NCBI GenBank assembly: GCA_945859605.1 | Contig: OX243814.1 | Span: 17,642,387 to 17,706,386 of the forward strand | Origin: Lumbricus rubellus | Taxonomy: Eukaryota; Annelida; Clitellata; Crassiclitellata; Lumbricidae | Reading direction: 5' to 3' | DNA length: 64,000 bases | Shown: positions 12,248 through 23,886 of the stretch, piece after piece | Layout of the letters: the number at the start of each line of letters is the position of its first letter | How positions within the stretch are numbered: the first letter of the stretch is position 1 | Translations under genes and position numbers: made by a program | Notes under the pieces: model-generated | Databases searched by the model: none | What the model was told of the DNA's origin: nothing | Seen by the model: only the letters and a program-made list of their open reading frames with translations

Positions 12248-12249
<2 letters not shown>
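12121..12249. other. Two adjacent perfect hairpins
   Basis: Arms 12121-12144 and 12171-12194 are a perfect 24-bp inverted repeat around a (CAT)n loop. Immediately after, 12195-12249 forms a second inverted repeat with TACATCATATGCA outer arms and an inner ATGCATACAGTATA palindrome. An (AT)n tract follows. Confidence 0.85.

Positions 12250-12286
<37 letters not shown>
12250..12286. repeat. (AT)n tract
   Basis: Dinucleotide AT run directly after the double hairpin. More TA-rich sequence occurs up to about 12410. Confidence 0.9.
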
Positions 12287-12288
<2 letters not shown>

Positions 12289-12415
12289 CTAAGGTTTATA
12301 TGTGGATATTATTATATACACGTAGGTCTCATCTGATATTATTCAGAAACTGTGTATGCACTATATATATATTCAGTGCATATAATGTACATGTATATAT
12401 ATATATGACATTATA

Positions 12416-13026
12416 CACTGTGCCCCATAAAAAACACACCAAAAAACTTTTCAAAAATCTTCTATGAAACTAAGCCAATTGTGATAAAAGTTTGTAGCCT
12501 ACGTTGTTTCTCAAATAATTTTGCCACAAAATATTTTACATTTTACTTACACACAGAAGTGGTTGCTGTTGGAGGCAGTGACGCAGACTAGGCGTGTTTG
12601 GAAACATTTAAACAGAGATTAGTAACTTATAGCACCCCAGCACATCGCGCAAAGGACACCATTGCGTTGCTGCGACGTGAAACACCAAGCTTCATTGGAC
12701 CGAAACTCTGGCCAGCAAACTCCCCAGACCTCAATCCCGTTGACTACAGAATTTGGGGTCTAATACAGGAACGCGTCTACCAGACAGCAATACGGGACAT
12801 CAACGAGTTGAAGGAGCGCCTCGTCGTTGTGTGAGCACAGTTGAAGCAGAGTGTCATTGACAAAGCTATTGAACAGTGGCGGCCATGGCTGAGAGCCTGC
12901 GTTCAAGCGAAGGGACATCACTTTGAACATCTTCTTAAATGAAACATTACTTTTTCTTATTTAACATTAGACTTACATGCGTTTCATGACAAAGTCTTTT
13001 GGTGTGTTTTTTTATGGGGCACAGTG
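12416..13026 (+). mobile_element. Internally deleted mariner-type transposon
   Basis: Termini CACTGTGCCCCATAAAAAAC and its near-complement (GTTTTTTTATGGGGCACAGTG, one extra T) are flanked by TA. At 611 bp it is well short of a full mariner (about 1.3 kb). Only the C-terminal third of the transposase remains, so this is a deletion derivative. Confidence 0.85.
12598..12943 (+). pseudogene. Mariner transposase C-terminal fragment
   Basis: The frame carries WPANSPDLNPVDYRIWG, the last catalytic-aspartate region, and QERVYQTAIRDINELKERL. A TGA at 12832 interrupts it, after which the same frame continues with AIEQWRPWLRACVQAKGHHF to the normal C-terminus. The N-terminal half is absent. It is related to the remnant at 1943 (both have RVYQT...I.D...L..RL). 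Confidence 0.82.
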
Positions 13027-14213
13027 TATATTGCCAATAGTCACTTGGTCGCTGCAGAGGGGCATTACTGCAGACACAACTGCACGGATATACGGATGTG
13101 CCTACAAACAGCAAATCGATGTGTGTGTGTTTTCATAAATAGATGAGTGGATGGATGGATAGATAGACTCATGTCTACGTCATACCAGAGAGATGCTCGA
13201 GACATGCAGAAGAGATACGACCGATGTGGCAGGTAAAGAGACATAGAAATAAGTCGACATAGACAGACAAAGAGACATACAATACAGTCAGACTGCATTG
13301 CGTGAAAGTCAGACATGCAGTGAAATTGTGAATTATGGTCTGAGAAAAATTTAACCGGAGACCGGAAATCTTTTTGCTTGCGTGAAGTAAACAACGTATA
13401 CACTGGCGCATTGATCGTTGATGACTCGGGATCTGCAGCCTTCGATGGTTCTGCCCCCCCCCATTTAATTTCCGTTTGACACACTAATCCTCACGAAGGA
13501 AGTGGGCGACACTGGATTGGTTCTCGTGGCAAGACCAATTGAACTCATGCCATCGTGAGATTGATTAGGGCTCACTGTACAGAAGAGCGTAGGTCAATGG
13601 CCGTCTAAACGGACCACCAATTGGGTCTCTTAGTTCGGTGTGATGCATTTAGAGGAACCCCATTGAAATAGTGTGACCACGACATCAGGTCAACAACACA
13701 GAGGAGAACTTTAGAGTTCTTAGCAGGTCGCAGTCAAATCACAGTCAATCAGGCTTAATCGATACGAACTAGTATCGATACACCTATATATCCAAGACTT
13801 TAGGAAGTGTACCAGAATACAAGACGCGCCACTCTGCAAAATCCGTGAACGTGAGCGTGATGCATTCTGGTGTAGCCGCAAGGGATTTTGGTCCGGCTGC
13901 TGGAGCGTTAACGAATGTCTGCAGTGTAGCCTACAGTGTACGTAGTAGAACTAAGCACCGTTAACACCAGATAGCAATTAATTGGATGGATGCTCGATTG
14001 CTCGTGCGTCAAATGCCAACTACTTCGATTGGTGTATGTCTTCTGATCCCTCCAATCGATATCCGGATCAATAAAGTCTGAGAATCGATTGTCGGATTTT
14101 GGGAAGTCAGAAGACGACCGGTTGTTGTCGTAGAATGTTTGTACTGCAACCGAATGACCTTTTGACCTCCGATGAGTTTATATATACATGTATATATATA
14201 TATATAATACTTT
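13027..14213. other. No gene recognised
   Basis: Unique sequence with a short G/C-run near 13453 and small GT and GATG tracts. Open frames are short and show no domain or consistent splice signals. Confidence 0.3.
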
Positions 14214-14432
14214 GTGGGGCGCGGTGGTCTAGTGGTGGCGTCGTTGCCTTGAAACCGGAAGGTTCGGGGTTCGAATCCACCTCGCCGCGTAAGGACCTTG
14301 GGCAAGTCCTTCACTCGCAATTGCTCAGCGCTTCGGTGTGAAACTCCGATGCAGTGTCCGCTCTGCATCGGGAGCGCCTCTGAGTAGATAGAGCTTGAAG
14401 GGGCGCTATAACAAGTGCACATACAAACAAAC
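14214..14432 (+). mobile_element. tRNA-derived SINE, full-length copy
   Basis: The best plus-strand copy. The head GTGGGGCGCGGTGGTCTAGT carries a box A-like segment, with box B GGTTCGAATCC about 45 bases on. The centre has CTTGGGCAAGTCCTTC, then CTCAGCGCTTCGG, and the tail is GGGGCGCTATAACAAGTGC with CAAA-rich end sequence. (TA)n lies just upstream. Confidence 0.85.
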
Positions 14433-16280
14433 TTTATATATACATCTATAGCCTATATGCAGGATGGAACGCGTCAACATATTTTGTGTTTGCTTCACCT
14501 TTCCACTCGTTTTGCATCTAAATGCTAGGCGTTGGCGTCAAAACGAATTACAGAAAGCAATATCTGTAGCAAAGCATTGATGAAATAGTCCGCCCATGCA
14601 TGGCTGCAAAGGATTTGCTATTGATCAACTCGGGTTTTCGTTTCACGTAATGATGTTGTGCGCACCCTGTAGACTAATATTATATATATATGAATTCCTA
14701 TATATTATATATATATAGGCCTACTTCATGGATCTCAAGGGTTAGCATTGGTTCATCTATAGATATTAAGGTCGTTGAGGGTAGTCGATAACCAGACTCT
14801 TGTCTCGTAATTGCTTTTGTCACGACGGGTCCAACTTTGACCCAATTTCTATGGACGTTGCCAGGAAATAATTTATAGGGTGGGTAAGCTTATACCATTT
14901 CTAAGTTTCCAATGGAATATTATTGTTGCAAAATAAAGAGAATTAGAGTTTTTAAATCGGAAATTACTAACTTCTAGAGGCTGGAACTCAGTAACGCCAC
15001 ATTAACGCCCATGTCTGTTTCTCATGAAATTCTAAGCTGATGTTGGTTAAAGATTATCTAGAATGTCAGCAAAATCGGATTAAACTGCCCTGTTTTCACC
15101 TTCATATAAATAGGCCGCATGAGGTTGAGATCAAACGTCAGTGTAACTCTTTGATTTTCCTAAATCGCGTGTTCAGACAATGCAATCAGACCGATGAACT
15201 TAATATCCGACTCGCATTATTGATGCACGATTTAATTCTGACGTTTCGTGATGATAATCGTCTATTTCTGGCAGAAGCTTCATGACATGAAAACGCGAGA
15301 AAGAGACACACACACAGGCATACAATTAGACAGACAGAAACAGAGACAAAGACAGAGACAGATAGCCAGACAGAGGTCGGGATAAACGGCGCTCGATCGA
15401 AGGGCCAGAAAAAACCACCAAAATAATAGGATTTGACGGAGGGAAGGGGGATTAGATGGAAAGCCAGAGAGCGCCAAGCATCAGATTAAATGTCACAGAT
15501 AGTCACAAAAACTGTCAGAGAGATTGGATATAGTCTACACGGCGTCCAAATAAAAACTGTCCATAACTCTCCTGGGTTTAATAACGACGACGTCAAACCT
15601 ATCCATGTTAGAAAATGGAAATCCAACTCTATAATATAAAAGTTCTGCAGCGCATAGACCTAGGCTACTTCATAAAATAGTTCAGGGATAGTGGATGGAT
15701 TTTCATTTTCCCATCAAAGCGGTCACAATTTCCGGCTGCAGCTGCAGTTACTTCAAGCACTCTTTGCTTTTGATGAACGTCATGCCCAAAGAAATTATTT
15801 CCAGTGTGGATGGTCGGAATCCAATAATATTATTTCGCTCTTTCGTCTGCACCTAACGTACATGTAGGTCGATCAGGTCTTTTGCGCTTTATTGTCTGAC
15901 ACGATGCCACCGAGAAGTACATTGTAAAGTAAACCACATCGCACAGTGTCTCCTTATATCAGACATTCCGTCGATCCGGCTGCCTCAAATGAACTGCGTG
16001 TTGTCAAAAAAGCCACGTCAACTGATCTACAATTCTAAAATATTTGCTTCTGCAGCGCCATAATTATAACGTTCAGAGCTTCAATCGACGATCTCCTTAA
16101 TGCTAGACGACGATTATAATACAGAGCCAGAAATAAATATCCCAGTAACGAATGAAATGCAGTTAGAGCCATTTGCCACGATCATTATGTATAGGCTAGG
16201 CCTAGATCGTGATAGTCTTCTCTCAGGTGCTCTAGACCTAGGCCTATACATGTAGCACAGGATGACCATCAAATATAGGC
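14433..16280. other. No gene recognised
   Basis: Contains AT-rich palindromic tracts near 14680-14720 and a CA/GA-rich strip at 15306-15365. The open frame at 15040-15285 (+) shows no recognised motif. Nothing else can be supported. Confidence 0.3.
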
Positions 16281-16446
16281 TAATGGTCTTAAAACAGAAT
16301 GGTCTTCGAGTAGAATGGTCTTAAAGTAGAATGGTCTTCGAGTAGAATGGTCTTATAATAGAATGGTCTTCGAGTAGAATGGTCTTAAAATAAAATGGTC
16401 ATCGAGTAGAATGGTCTTAAAATAGAATGGCTGCAAATAGAATGGT
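16281..16446. repeat. 16-bp minisatellite in two alternating variants
   Basis: AATGGTCTTCGAGTAG alternates with AATGGTCTTAAAATAG, giving a 32-bp higher-order period, about ten units in all. Confidence 0.9.
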
Positions 16447-16647
16447 TATACACTTGAAGAAATCATCAGTTGAGACCTGGTGCATTGTGAAAACTGCGCT
16501 AGAGAAGTAATTCGAGTAGATCAGCAGATCACAATGATTTTAAAGCCTAAGTAGATTGGCAAACGTGTAGGCTAACAGAATTTTCACTAGCGTTGAAAGT
16601 ATCTGATAGACTCATTGCCATTTGCAGAACAATACTTAGACTTTGTA

Positions 16648-16651
<4 letters not shown>

Positions 16652-16678
<27 letters not shown>
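16652..16678. repeat. (GT)n microsatellite
   Basis: Simple GT run, with a second short one at 16703-16717. Confidence 0.9.
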
Positions 16679-18961
16679 TCATTCATTCAGAGAATTTATA
16701 TGCGTGTGTGTGTGTGCAGGTGTATGTGTTTGTAGCACCTAGACATATCATTTCACACATACAGTAGGTGCTATTGATGCCAAAGGCAATAGGCCTTTGC
16801 TGTAGTAGCCTACGTGTTTAATTGTCACGATGAAAACAGAAAATCCAATTAAGACATGTTGCAACACTCTATCACTTTTGCTCAAACACGGTCAACAAAT
16901 TGCTTTAAAATACAGTGCTCTGCAGCTCTTAGCCTCGAATCATCAACCTTCAATGGTTCTTGGGGCACCTCGAGGTCTTGTCCAACATATTCTGAAATTT
17001 ACATAGGCTAAAACTCACTAAGGAGTATAAAAGGCATAGCCTAATCCGCAAATATTAAAACATTCTCTTGTTTTAACTTTCAATGCATGCAGCAATGCAC
17101 CTAATAATTAATTATAACCGGTGGTGTTAATTGTTAAACCGAAAGTAAATTGTTGCTTACCGGTCTTTAATAAAAGAATAGATAATTATGTGGCTTAGTT
17201 CAGAGAACAGACTCCGCAGCATTCTCCTCCTTTAGGTACTAAATGCAAGGAATGCATCTTCGCTGCATCTCACGCCATCCTATTACGTGCTGTTCTGCTC
17301 CGTTCCATTCTGTAGTGAACGGCCACCAACTCCATGCCATAAAAGCAACGCATGGAACTGCCTTGCACTCTGCGGCGTTGTCGCCAGTACTAAGCGGACA
17401 GACATCGTTGCCTGCAGCTGACGCAAATTGTCAGCCTCAGCCCTCATCGGCTGAATAACCAGCAGACAGCAGACTGACATGAATACTGATGAGGCTGGAC
17501 CTGTCGTTTGCATGGTTAAGTCCAATCTGCTAAGCAATGCATTGTATATCGTAGCCGGCGGCTACTAGGCCTATATAGCCACACTCCGATACTTCGTTCG
17601 ATATTCCACACGATCATTGTACTATAGCTTCAAACGCCTCTTCAAGCTGCTACTGGCTGCTTCCATCGTAGGCTACATTCACCCTGTCGCATCGAGACAC
17701 TTAGAAACGATTAATTTATTCAAGATATTTATTTGTCTGAACTTGGGCTAAGCCCATCTCAAAATCTCTCAGAGTCTTTATTAACATGCTTCTCTGCTAT
17801 ATACTACTTATACGGTGTAATTATGATAATTTTTCTTATAGCCCAGCAGTCATCCTCACCAGCTACCAAACCAGCACCAAGGGTTGACTCAATTTTTCAT
17901 TCACTAGATGGCATCAGTAAATTAGGCAGCAAGATATAATGAGCGCCTTGCACGGATGCCATAGGTTAAATTTAACTCGTGTAATAACTTGTACGTTCAT
18001 GCTAGGACTATTAATCATACTGCTAAATACAGACCCCACGTTTATCAACCAACGATCAATATGCATTCAGACCAACCGGTCCGACCACAGCTGCTCTTAT
18101 CTCACTTATCTAAAACATCACAGAACTAAGCCTCAATACAAATGAATAATGTAATAGCAGGCCGAATGTCAAGCGACTGTAGGAAAACATTTAATTCCAG
18201 TCCGCAATTGCACACTGACTACAGCATCGCTCGAACTACCGGACAGCATTTATAATTGGCTATGAAGTATGAACTACCCGATTAATCGGAAACCTAACCA
18301 GTTTCAGAGGTGGAAAATCATCACAAATCATGAGAATTTATGCAATCGTTATTCCGGAAACACTCAGTCACTTGGCCTGTCGGGTTTAGGCCTATAATAG
18401 GAACCTCTGACCGTATACACCCAACTGGCCTCCCGAAATGCGCCTAGGCCTACAATAAAACAATTCGTACCTAATATCAATCAGCTCAGACCAATTGACA
18501 TCTGGGTGCTTGGGCGAAAGAAAAAATCTTAAAATCAGCAGAGAAAAATACAAGAAAATGGCCAATACAGTTTCATTTTCACACAACTAGCGATAACAGG
18601 ACTATAACGGTCTATGGCAATTAAGGCCCAAGAAATTATTCGGATAAAAGGTAAAAAAATTACCGAGGACAACAATATTCTACAATCGTGCTCAGCATTC
18701 ATGCACGCAACAAGAACTCAACTCAAACGGCAAGCACGCCAGATAACCCACCCCGTCAACATTAGGCCTAGCCTAGGTCTACTGTAACATGTGCACGAGC
18801 CATGTATACTTGTATAGTGTGACCTAGCTAATGCAGTACGCCCTTCCTGTGTACTAGTGTCTCGCGGGATTACGCCTGAGACAGCGCCAAGTCTGGAGAA
18901 GTTCACGGGTTAAGAAAAATGAGATAGGATATAGGGCTACTTGTTACCTACCCGGTATATA
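16679..18961. other. No gene recognised
   Basis: Largely unique sequence. Frames at 17243-17458 and 17733-17939 (+) are short, without recognised domains or paired splice sites. No assignment is possible. Confidence 0.3.
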
Positions 18962-18969
18962 CAACGTAG

Positions 18970-19261
18970 CATGGGCGGATCCAGGGGCCAATCCGGCCAT
19001 GCCCCCCCCCAGTTTAAAAATTACATGGGCATGCCCCCCATTCGGTTTCAAGAAGGTTTTTTTATTAAATGGAGTGGGACAAGACGAGAGAGAAAATTAG
19101 CAATGCGATTAGAGGTGTTATGGTAGGCCTATAGCCTATTCGGCCAGACGATTAAAAAGTCATCAACTTTTTGGGCGACCAGTGACGAAATTTTCCCTGT
19201 TCCCATCCAAGACCTGAAATTTTGCCCGCCCCCTCCCCGAAAGTTTCTGTATCCGCCACTG
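18970..19261. mobile_element. hAT-like MITE, 8-bp target duplication
   Basis: Termini CATGGGCGGATCCAG and CTGTATCCGCCACTG are inverted and flanked by the exact 8-bp repeat CAACGTAG (18962-18969 and 19262-19269). The 292-bp body has C- and G-rich subterminal runs. It shares the GGCGGATCC-type end with 45417-45843. Confidence 0.85.
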
Positions 19262-20177
19262 CAACGTAGTGGACTCACCAGCACTCGGGTAGGCCTACGT
19301 AGCCTAGGACCAAATTTACTGAAAGCAACAGTAACTGTGCATCATGACCTATGGGGTCTCTGACTCTCTGTCCAACAAAGTGAGTGACACAAAACAGCCT
19401 ACGGAAACAGCTGCTCACAATAACCTGCCAGGAAAAGAAACCTGAAAGGGATCTTTCATATTTTGAGGAATGCCACACAAACACATTTCATAGCGGATAA
19501 AGCAGTAATGCCGTGGAAACCTAACATCGTAGACTTGACAATAATTAAACTTAACACAAGCAAAGGAGTAGCGTTCCATCTGTCCCTATTGATTAAATAA
19601 AAGAAAATACAATGCAACAGCAGCAACACTTGTATTATCATTAAATCAACTTATTTTCATAATCCAATTTCCAGTCATTCAGAAGTATCGAAGAAACCTA
19701 TCTAAAACGCCGATCAAGCACAATTTGTATTATCACTAAATCAACTTATTTTCATAATCCTATCTCCTGGCTTTCACCCATATCGAAGAAATCTATCTAA
19801 AACGCCGATGGAGCAAAATTCTCGCAAAAGTCAACTTATTTCACAAGAAAAGCAGTGAAATTAATTTAGAACATCAACTTGTTGTTGACAAATTAAAGAG
19901 AAACAGTTGTCAATCGCATTAAAAACCAATATGTCAATAAAATAGCTGAATATTAAAGACGGCGGAGTAACGTTAGTCCGGCTACATCGCTCCACAACGA
20001 CGGCAAGAACTTTGGTGGCCAAGTGCGTCACATATCCCTGCAATTACACATAATTCATCGCTAAACACTTAATATTTAACCATAATTGACTACTTTTTAT
20101 ATGTACATGTACATATGCATGCACGCATCATCGCATGCTAGTATAATGTATAATTAATTGTACATGAGTAATTAGTA

Positions 20178-20393
20178 TACAATGTACATGTCAGAATGGA
20201 TGGAGGATGGGCGGAGTGAAAGGCCTAACAGAGAATAGATTGATGACATCAGGGACTGGTGTAAACAAGATCTGCAATGCTTAAGAATATACAGAAAAGA
20301 TCGGGGACTCTGGAAAAAGTGGTCAACAATGCAGTGGACACCAACGGCCCTTCGACCCATGGATCCTGATGATGATGGTGATGATGATGTGAG
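20178..20393 (+). mobile_element. 3' fragment of an RTE-like LINE
   Basis: A frameshifted open region reads IDDIRDWCKQDL and, in another frame, LEKVVNNAVDTNG, typical of the far C-terminus of RTE-type reverse transcriptase proteins. It ends in a (GATGAT)n tail, the usual short repeat at the 3' end of such LINEs. Confidence 0.5.
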
Positions 20394-20753
20394 TATTCAG
20401 GCTGTGAATGGTTCACCCTACTAGAGATATTTACAAATGTTAGAATACAATGCAATACAATGTCAATACAAAGTGTGTTTTTATGTGTGTAACATTTTGA
20501 CAGATTAAATTTCATCTTAATTCGAATAATTTTCTTTTTTGGGGACTGCACAGGAAGAGTATGCACGAAGATTTGATCAGATATGGATGGATCCACAGTT
20601 TACCGACAACTTATTTCAACAAAGGGCACTGACATTGAAGGAAGTTATTTCTGATAAGGTCTTGCTCTTCATGTTACATAATGCAGTTCAATAGTTCGTG
20701 ATGGGTTGAGATTTGGTCAGGTGTTAATTAATTTTATTTTATAGTGTGTGTTC

Positions 20754-22718
20754 TTACATTTTCTCGCCGCCTTTGACGTCTTCTGCAGGGCCAGCATCAC
20801 CTGCTACAAATCGAAAAATCGTCTTTTAGCAGAATCAATTTTTGCAAGTCGCAAACTCAGAAAAGCATGGACCTGTTATGGGTTTGCCATTTTCATGCAC
20901 ATACTTTTACAACAATAGTTTGATACCAAGATCTCATTAAATAATTATTGGGAAAAAATTAACTAATAAAGAAACATTGTTTTTTTATCAAAACAGCTGT
21001 TTGGCAACAAGAAACCCAACGCAAAAAAATTAAAGAAGCCAAATATCCACTTCCCAATTGTTTGAAGAAGCTCCATCATGTATATAATTAAGTTACAAGC
21101 CAACTATTAATTAATTACAGAGCTGTTAACAGAAATGCCGTGTCATAAACTGCTTGTACACAAGTGTATCTATATAGAGCCTACATGTATACATTATGCA
21201 GATAAAAAATACATGAACACATAAAAGTATTACATATTTCCATTTAAATCACTCCTTTCTTCCAAAATTTGATGCATATGTTGTATATGCTGAAACGCAC
21301 TCTGAATACTTCAAAAAGAGATACTTAAAAAATTCAAGTATAAGTTAGCTTACACACGTAGACCGACATGGCATTTGTCACAATAATTTACAGTTTTACA
21401 CTCTCAATAATTATTTACACAATGTATTTTTCTCGTCACTTTATCTATAACAATGGCTACAGTTTCCCTATTATAAGAACATTAAGCAGGCCTGCCAATC
21501 AAAAATGATACCTGAAAGTGCTCACCTGGAACAATGGCTTTGATTGTTTTCAGCAGCTGAGCTAACTCGCTTTCATTGTTGGCTGTCAGATCGCTGACCC
21601 ATAACCCATCCAGCAGACGTCCAAGTGAAAAGCCGAAGCTCATTGGCTCCACGAGCACTGGAAGAATCCACTTGTCAAGTGTCATGGCGTATGCGAGCAC
21701 TGTGTTCAAACAGAAGAGACATTGTTTTCAAAATTTTTGTTGGTAAAGAATTTTATTTAGAGACTTTTCAAACCGCCCACTCAGGCGTTTACAGTCCAAC
21801 CAATATGCTATTTCGTTCTCAACTTATTCAAGCTTACCCATTTCAAATTGCTTGTAAAATTCTTGGAGGCTGCCACTCTCTTTTGCAGACTTATCTTCCG
21901 AACTTTGAATAACCTGGAGGAACCACTCGCTCGCTCACTCACATTATTGCTCAATCACTCACTCATCCACCCAACCCACTCATTCACTCACTCCTTTGCT
22001 CCTAACAAAACTATGGGCAGTATACATGCCGAGTATCTTAAATGGCAGACATGTGTGACACTTTAAGTAGCGACGGATATAATTTAAACATCACTATACA
22101 ATACATACCTTGCCGACAGGAGCGGACCTTTGTGAAATCTGAGCTCAAGAAGAAGACAAACGCACGGCAGTCTTCAACAACGTCGAAGACTTCATCGACA
22201 TTGAAGGGCTCTGGAAAACAAATCACATTCATCGTTTCATCATCCATGTGGCTACATATTCCACTGAAATTTCAATTTTATCAGGTTCGTTCTTGAGTAT
22301 TGGTAAGTGTAGTAAGGGTATGCTTTCATTATAAACTTAAATGCGAATCTAAGGTTTTAGTTTTAGTCAGTCGGCAAGACTCGTGGTAATCCTGACGTTT
22401 GGATGTCAACATTTGAGAAAGAGTAAGTCCTGATACGTTTTAAAATTAAAAGCAAGGATGGAAGCAAAGAGGGATTCATTGTCTTAGAACACAACATGTC
22501 ATAAGTAGGCATACTAGTAACACAACATGTCAAAAGTAAGAGAACTAGTTGGCAAAAAACCCGGGCCTGTCGCATATCAACATTCTAATAAAAGTCAACA
22601 TTTGTCACTTACCGGTGTTATCATGTGCATAGGCTGTAATGTGCTCCTGTTTTAAACTGGACATTAGATCCAATGCTTGAGCTTTGTGTGTGCCAACATA
22701 CGACAAAACCACAGACAT
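20754..22718 (-). CDS. Small TIR-domain protein, unit 1 (divergent)
   Basis: Four-exon model on the minus strand: A 22718-22613, B 22210-22109, C 21699-21526, D 20803-20754; 143 residues, all introns phase 1 with GT-AG ends. A follows TTTTTATAG and starts MSVVLSYVGTHKAQALDLMS, the first TIR strand and helix. B has EDCRAFVFFLSSDFTK. C has KWILPVLVEP (central strand) and ends LLKTIKAIVP. D adds a 16-residue tail ending GGEKM, much shorter than in other units. The position aligned with the SARM1 catalytic glutamate is Val (codon G|TG across the B/C junction). TIR domains mediate TIR-TIR signalling or cleave NAD; with Val here NADase activity is unlikely. Exon D is the least certain part. It is the most divergent copy, separated from the others by a LINE. 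Confidence 0.68.
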
Positions 22719-23801
22719 CTATAAAAAGAAAACCTTAAATAAGTATAAGTTGTAAAGCATTATAAATAAAATTAATAGCTTTTGAAAAACAATTAGATAA
22801 GGTACAGTTATACGGACTCATTTTCGTCGAGTTTGGTGGTGTACTTATCACCGATGAGTTAGGTGTAGATGCGCAGCAGAAAATAGAGGCAAAAAATGTA
22901 CACTCATGCTTAAACGCATACAGACATGGCTTAGTTACAGATATGATTCTGCATTCCTCTAAGACTTAATCCCGCAGAAACAATCTTACAATATTTAACT
23001 TTACCAAAGATAGTCCATACATCAATAATTAAATAGCAAGCGACTAACTTTTAAGAGGAAAGAAAGAATTCTAGTTCCAATCGTAAAGAAACTTTCAAAT
23101 TCTACACGGAAAGTTATTACGTCATCAATTTTTGCTACGTGACGATTACGTATACAATATACAGGCAACTTGAGGCAAGTATACGTCTCTAGACGCAAGT
23201 TTATTTAGCGCTTTACGTTACCTCACCAAGAAATCATTAGGTCCTAATTAGGGCAGGCTGTGTGTTTGTTACCTCACAATCGGATGACTGTAATATAGAT
23301 AATCGTTTAATGAGCAAAAATAGGTTGGCAAACCGCAACCTAGTAGCCTACATTGAGACAGACAAAAATTAGGCTACATTTAAATAATAATATTAAAGGG
23401 AGCAATCAGTAATCGGAAACTCAATGACATAGGCCTAGAGTGATTTCAATAAGTTGGCACGCAAGACTTAGCTTTTAAGGTAACGCTTCAGAAATTTAAT
23501 TCGCATATTTTGCTTTTATTAGGCCTTAGCCTACGATTAGTCAACGATTAGGGCCTATAGCCTAAGCCTAGAGTCAGACTTGGGCATCTGTGTAGGCCTA
23601 TAAAGCTACAAATTTAAAATAGACTGTGGGATGAGAAAAAGGTGGACTTGACAGTAGGAGTGTGCGGGCCGAGGTGTGTGTTTGTTGGAGGCGAGGTGGT
23701 CCGTGTAAAAATCTGTGTAAGCTTATAGTTGTAACGTTTCATGTCAATAAGTGTGAAACTAAGTATTGGAACGGCTGAAAATGTAGGGAAAATGAGGGTT
23801 T

Positions 23802-23805
<4 letters not shown>
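22719..23805. other. 5' flank of TIR unit 1; no gene recognised
   Basis: On the minus strand this precedes exon A. Possible donors for an untranslated first exon exist (GAG|GTAAC near 23270 and 23220), but none can be confirmed by comparison with other units. Confidence 0.25.

Positions 23806-23886
<81 letters not shown>
23806..23886. repeat. (AAT)n microsatellite at LINE 3' end
   Basis: A pure trinucleotide run that directly follows the 3' end of the minus-strand LINE, as its tail or grown from it. Confidence 0.9.
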
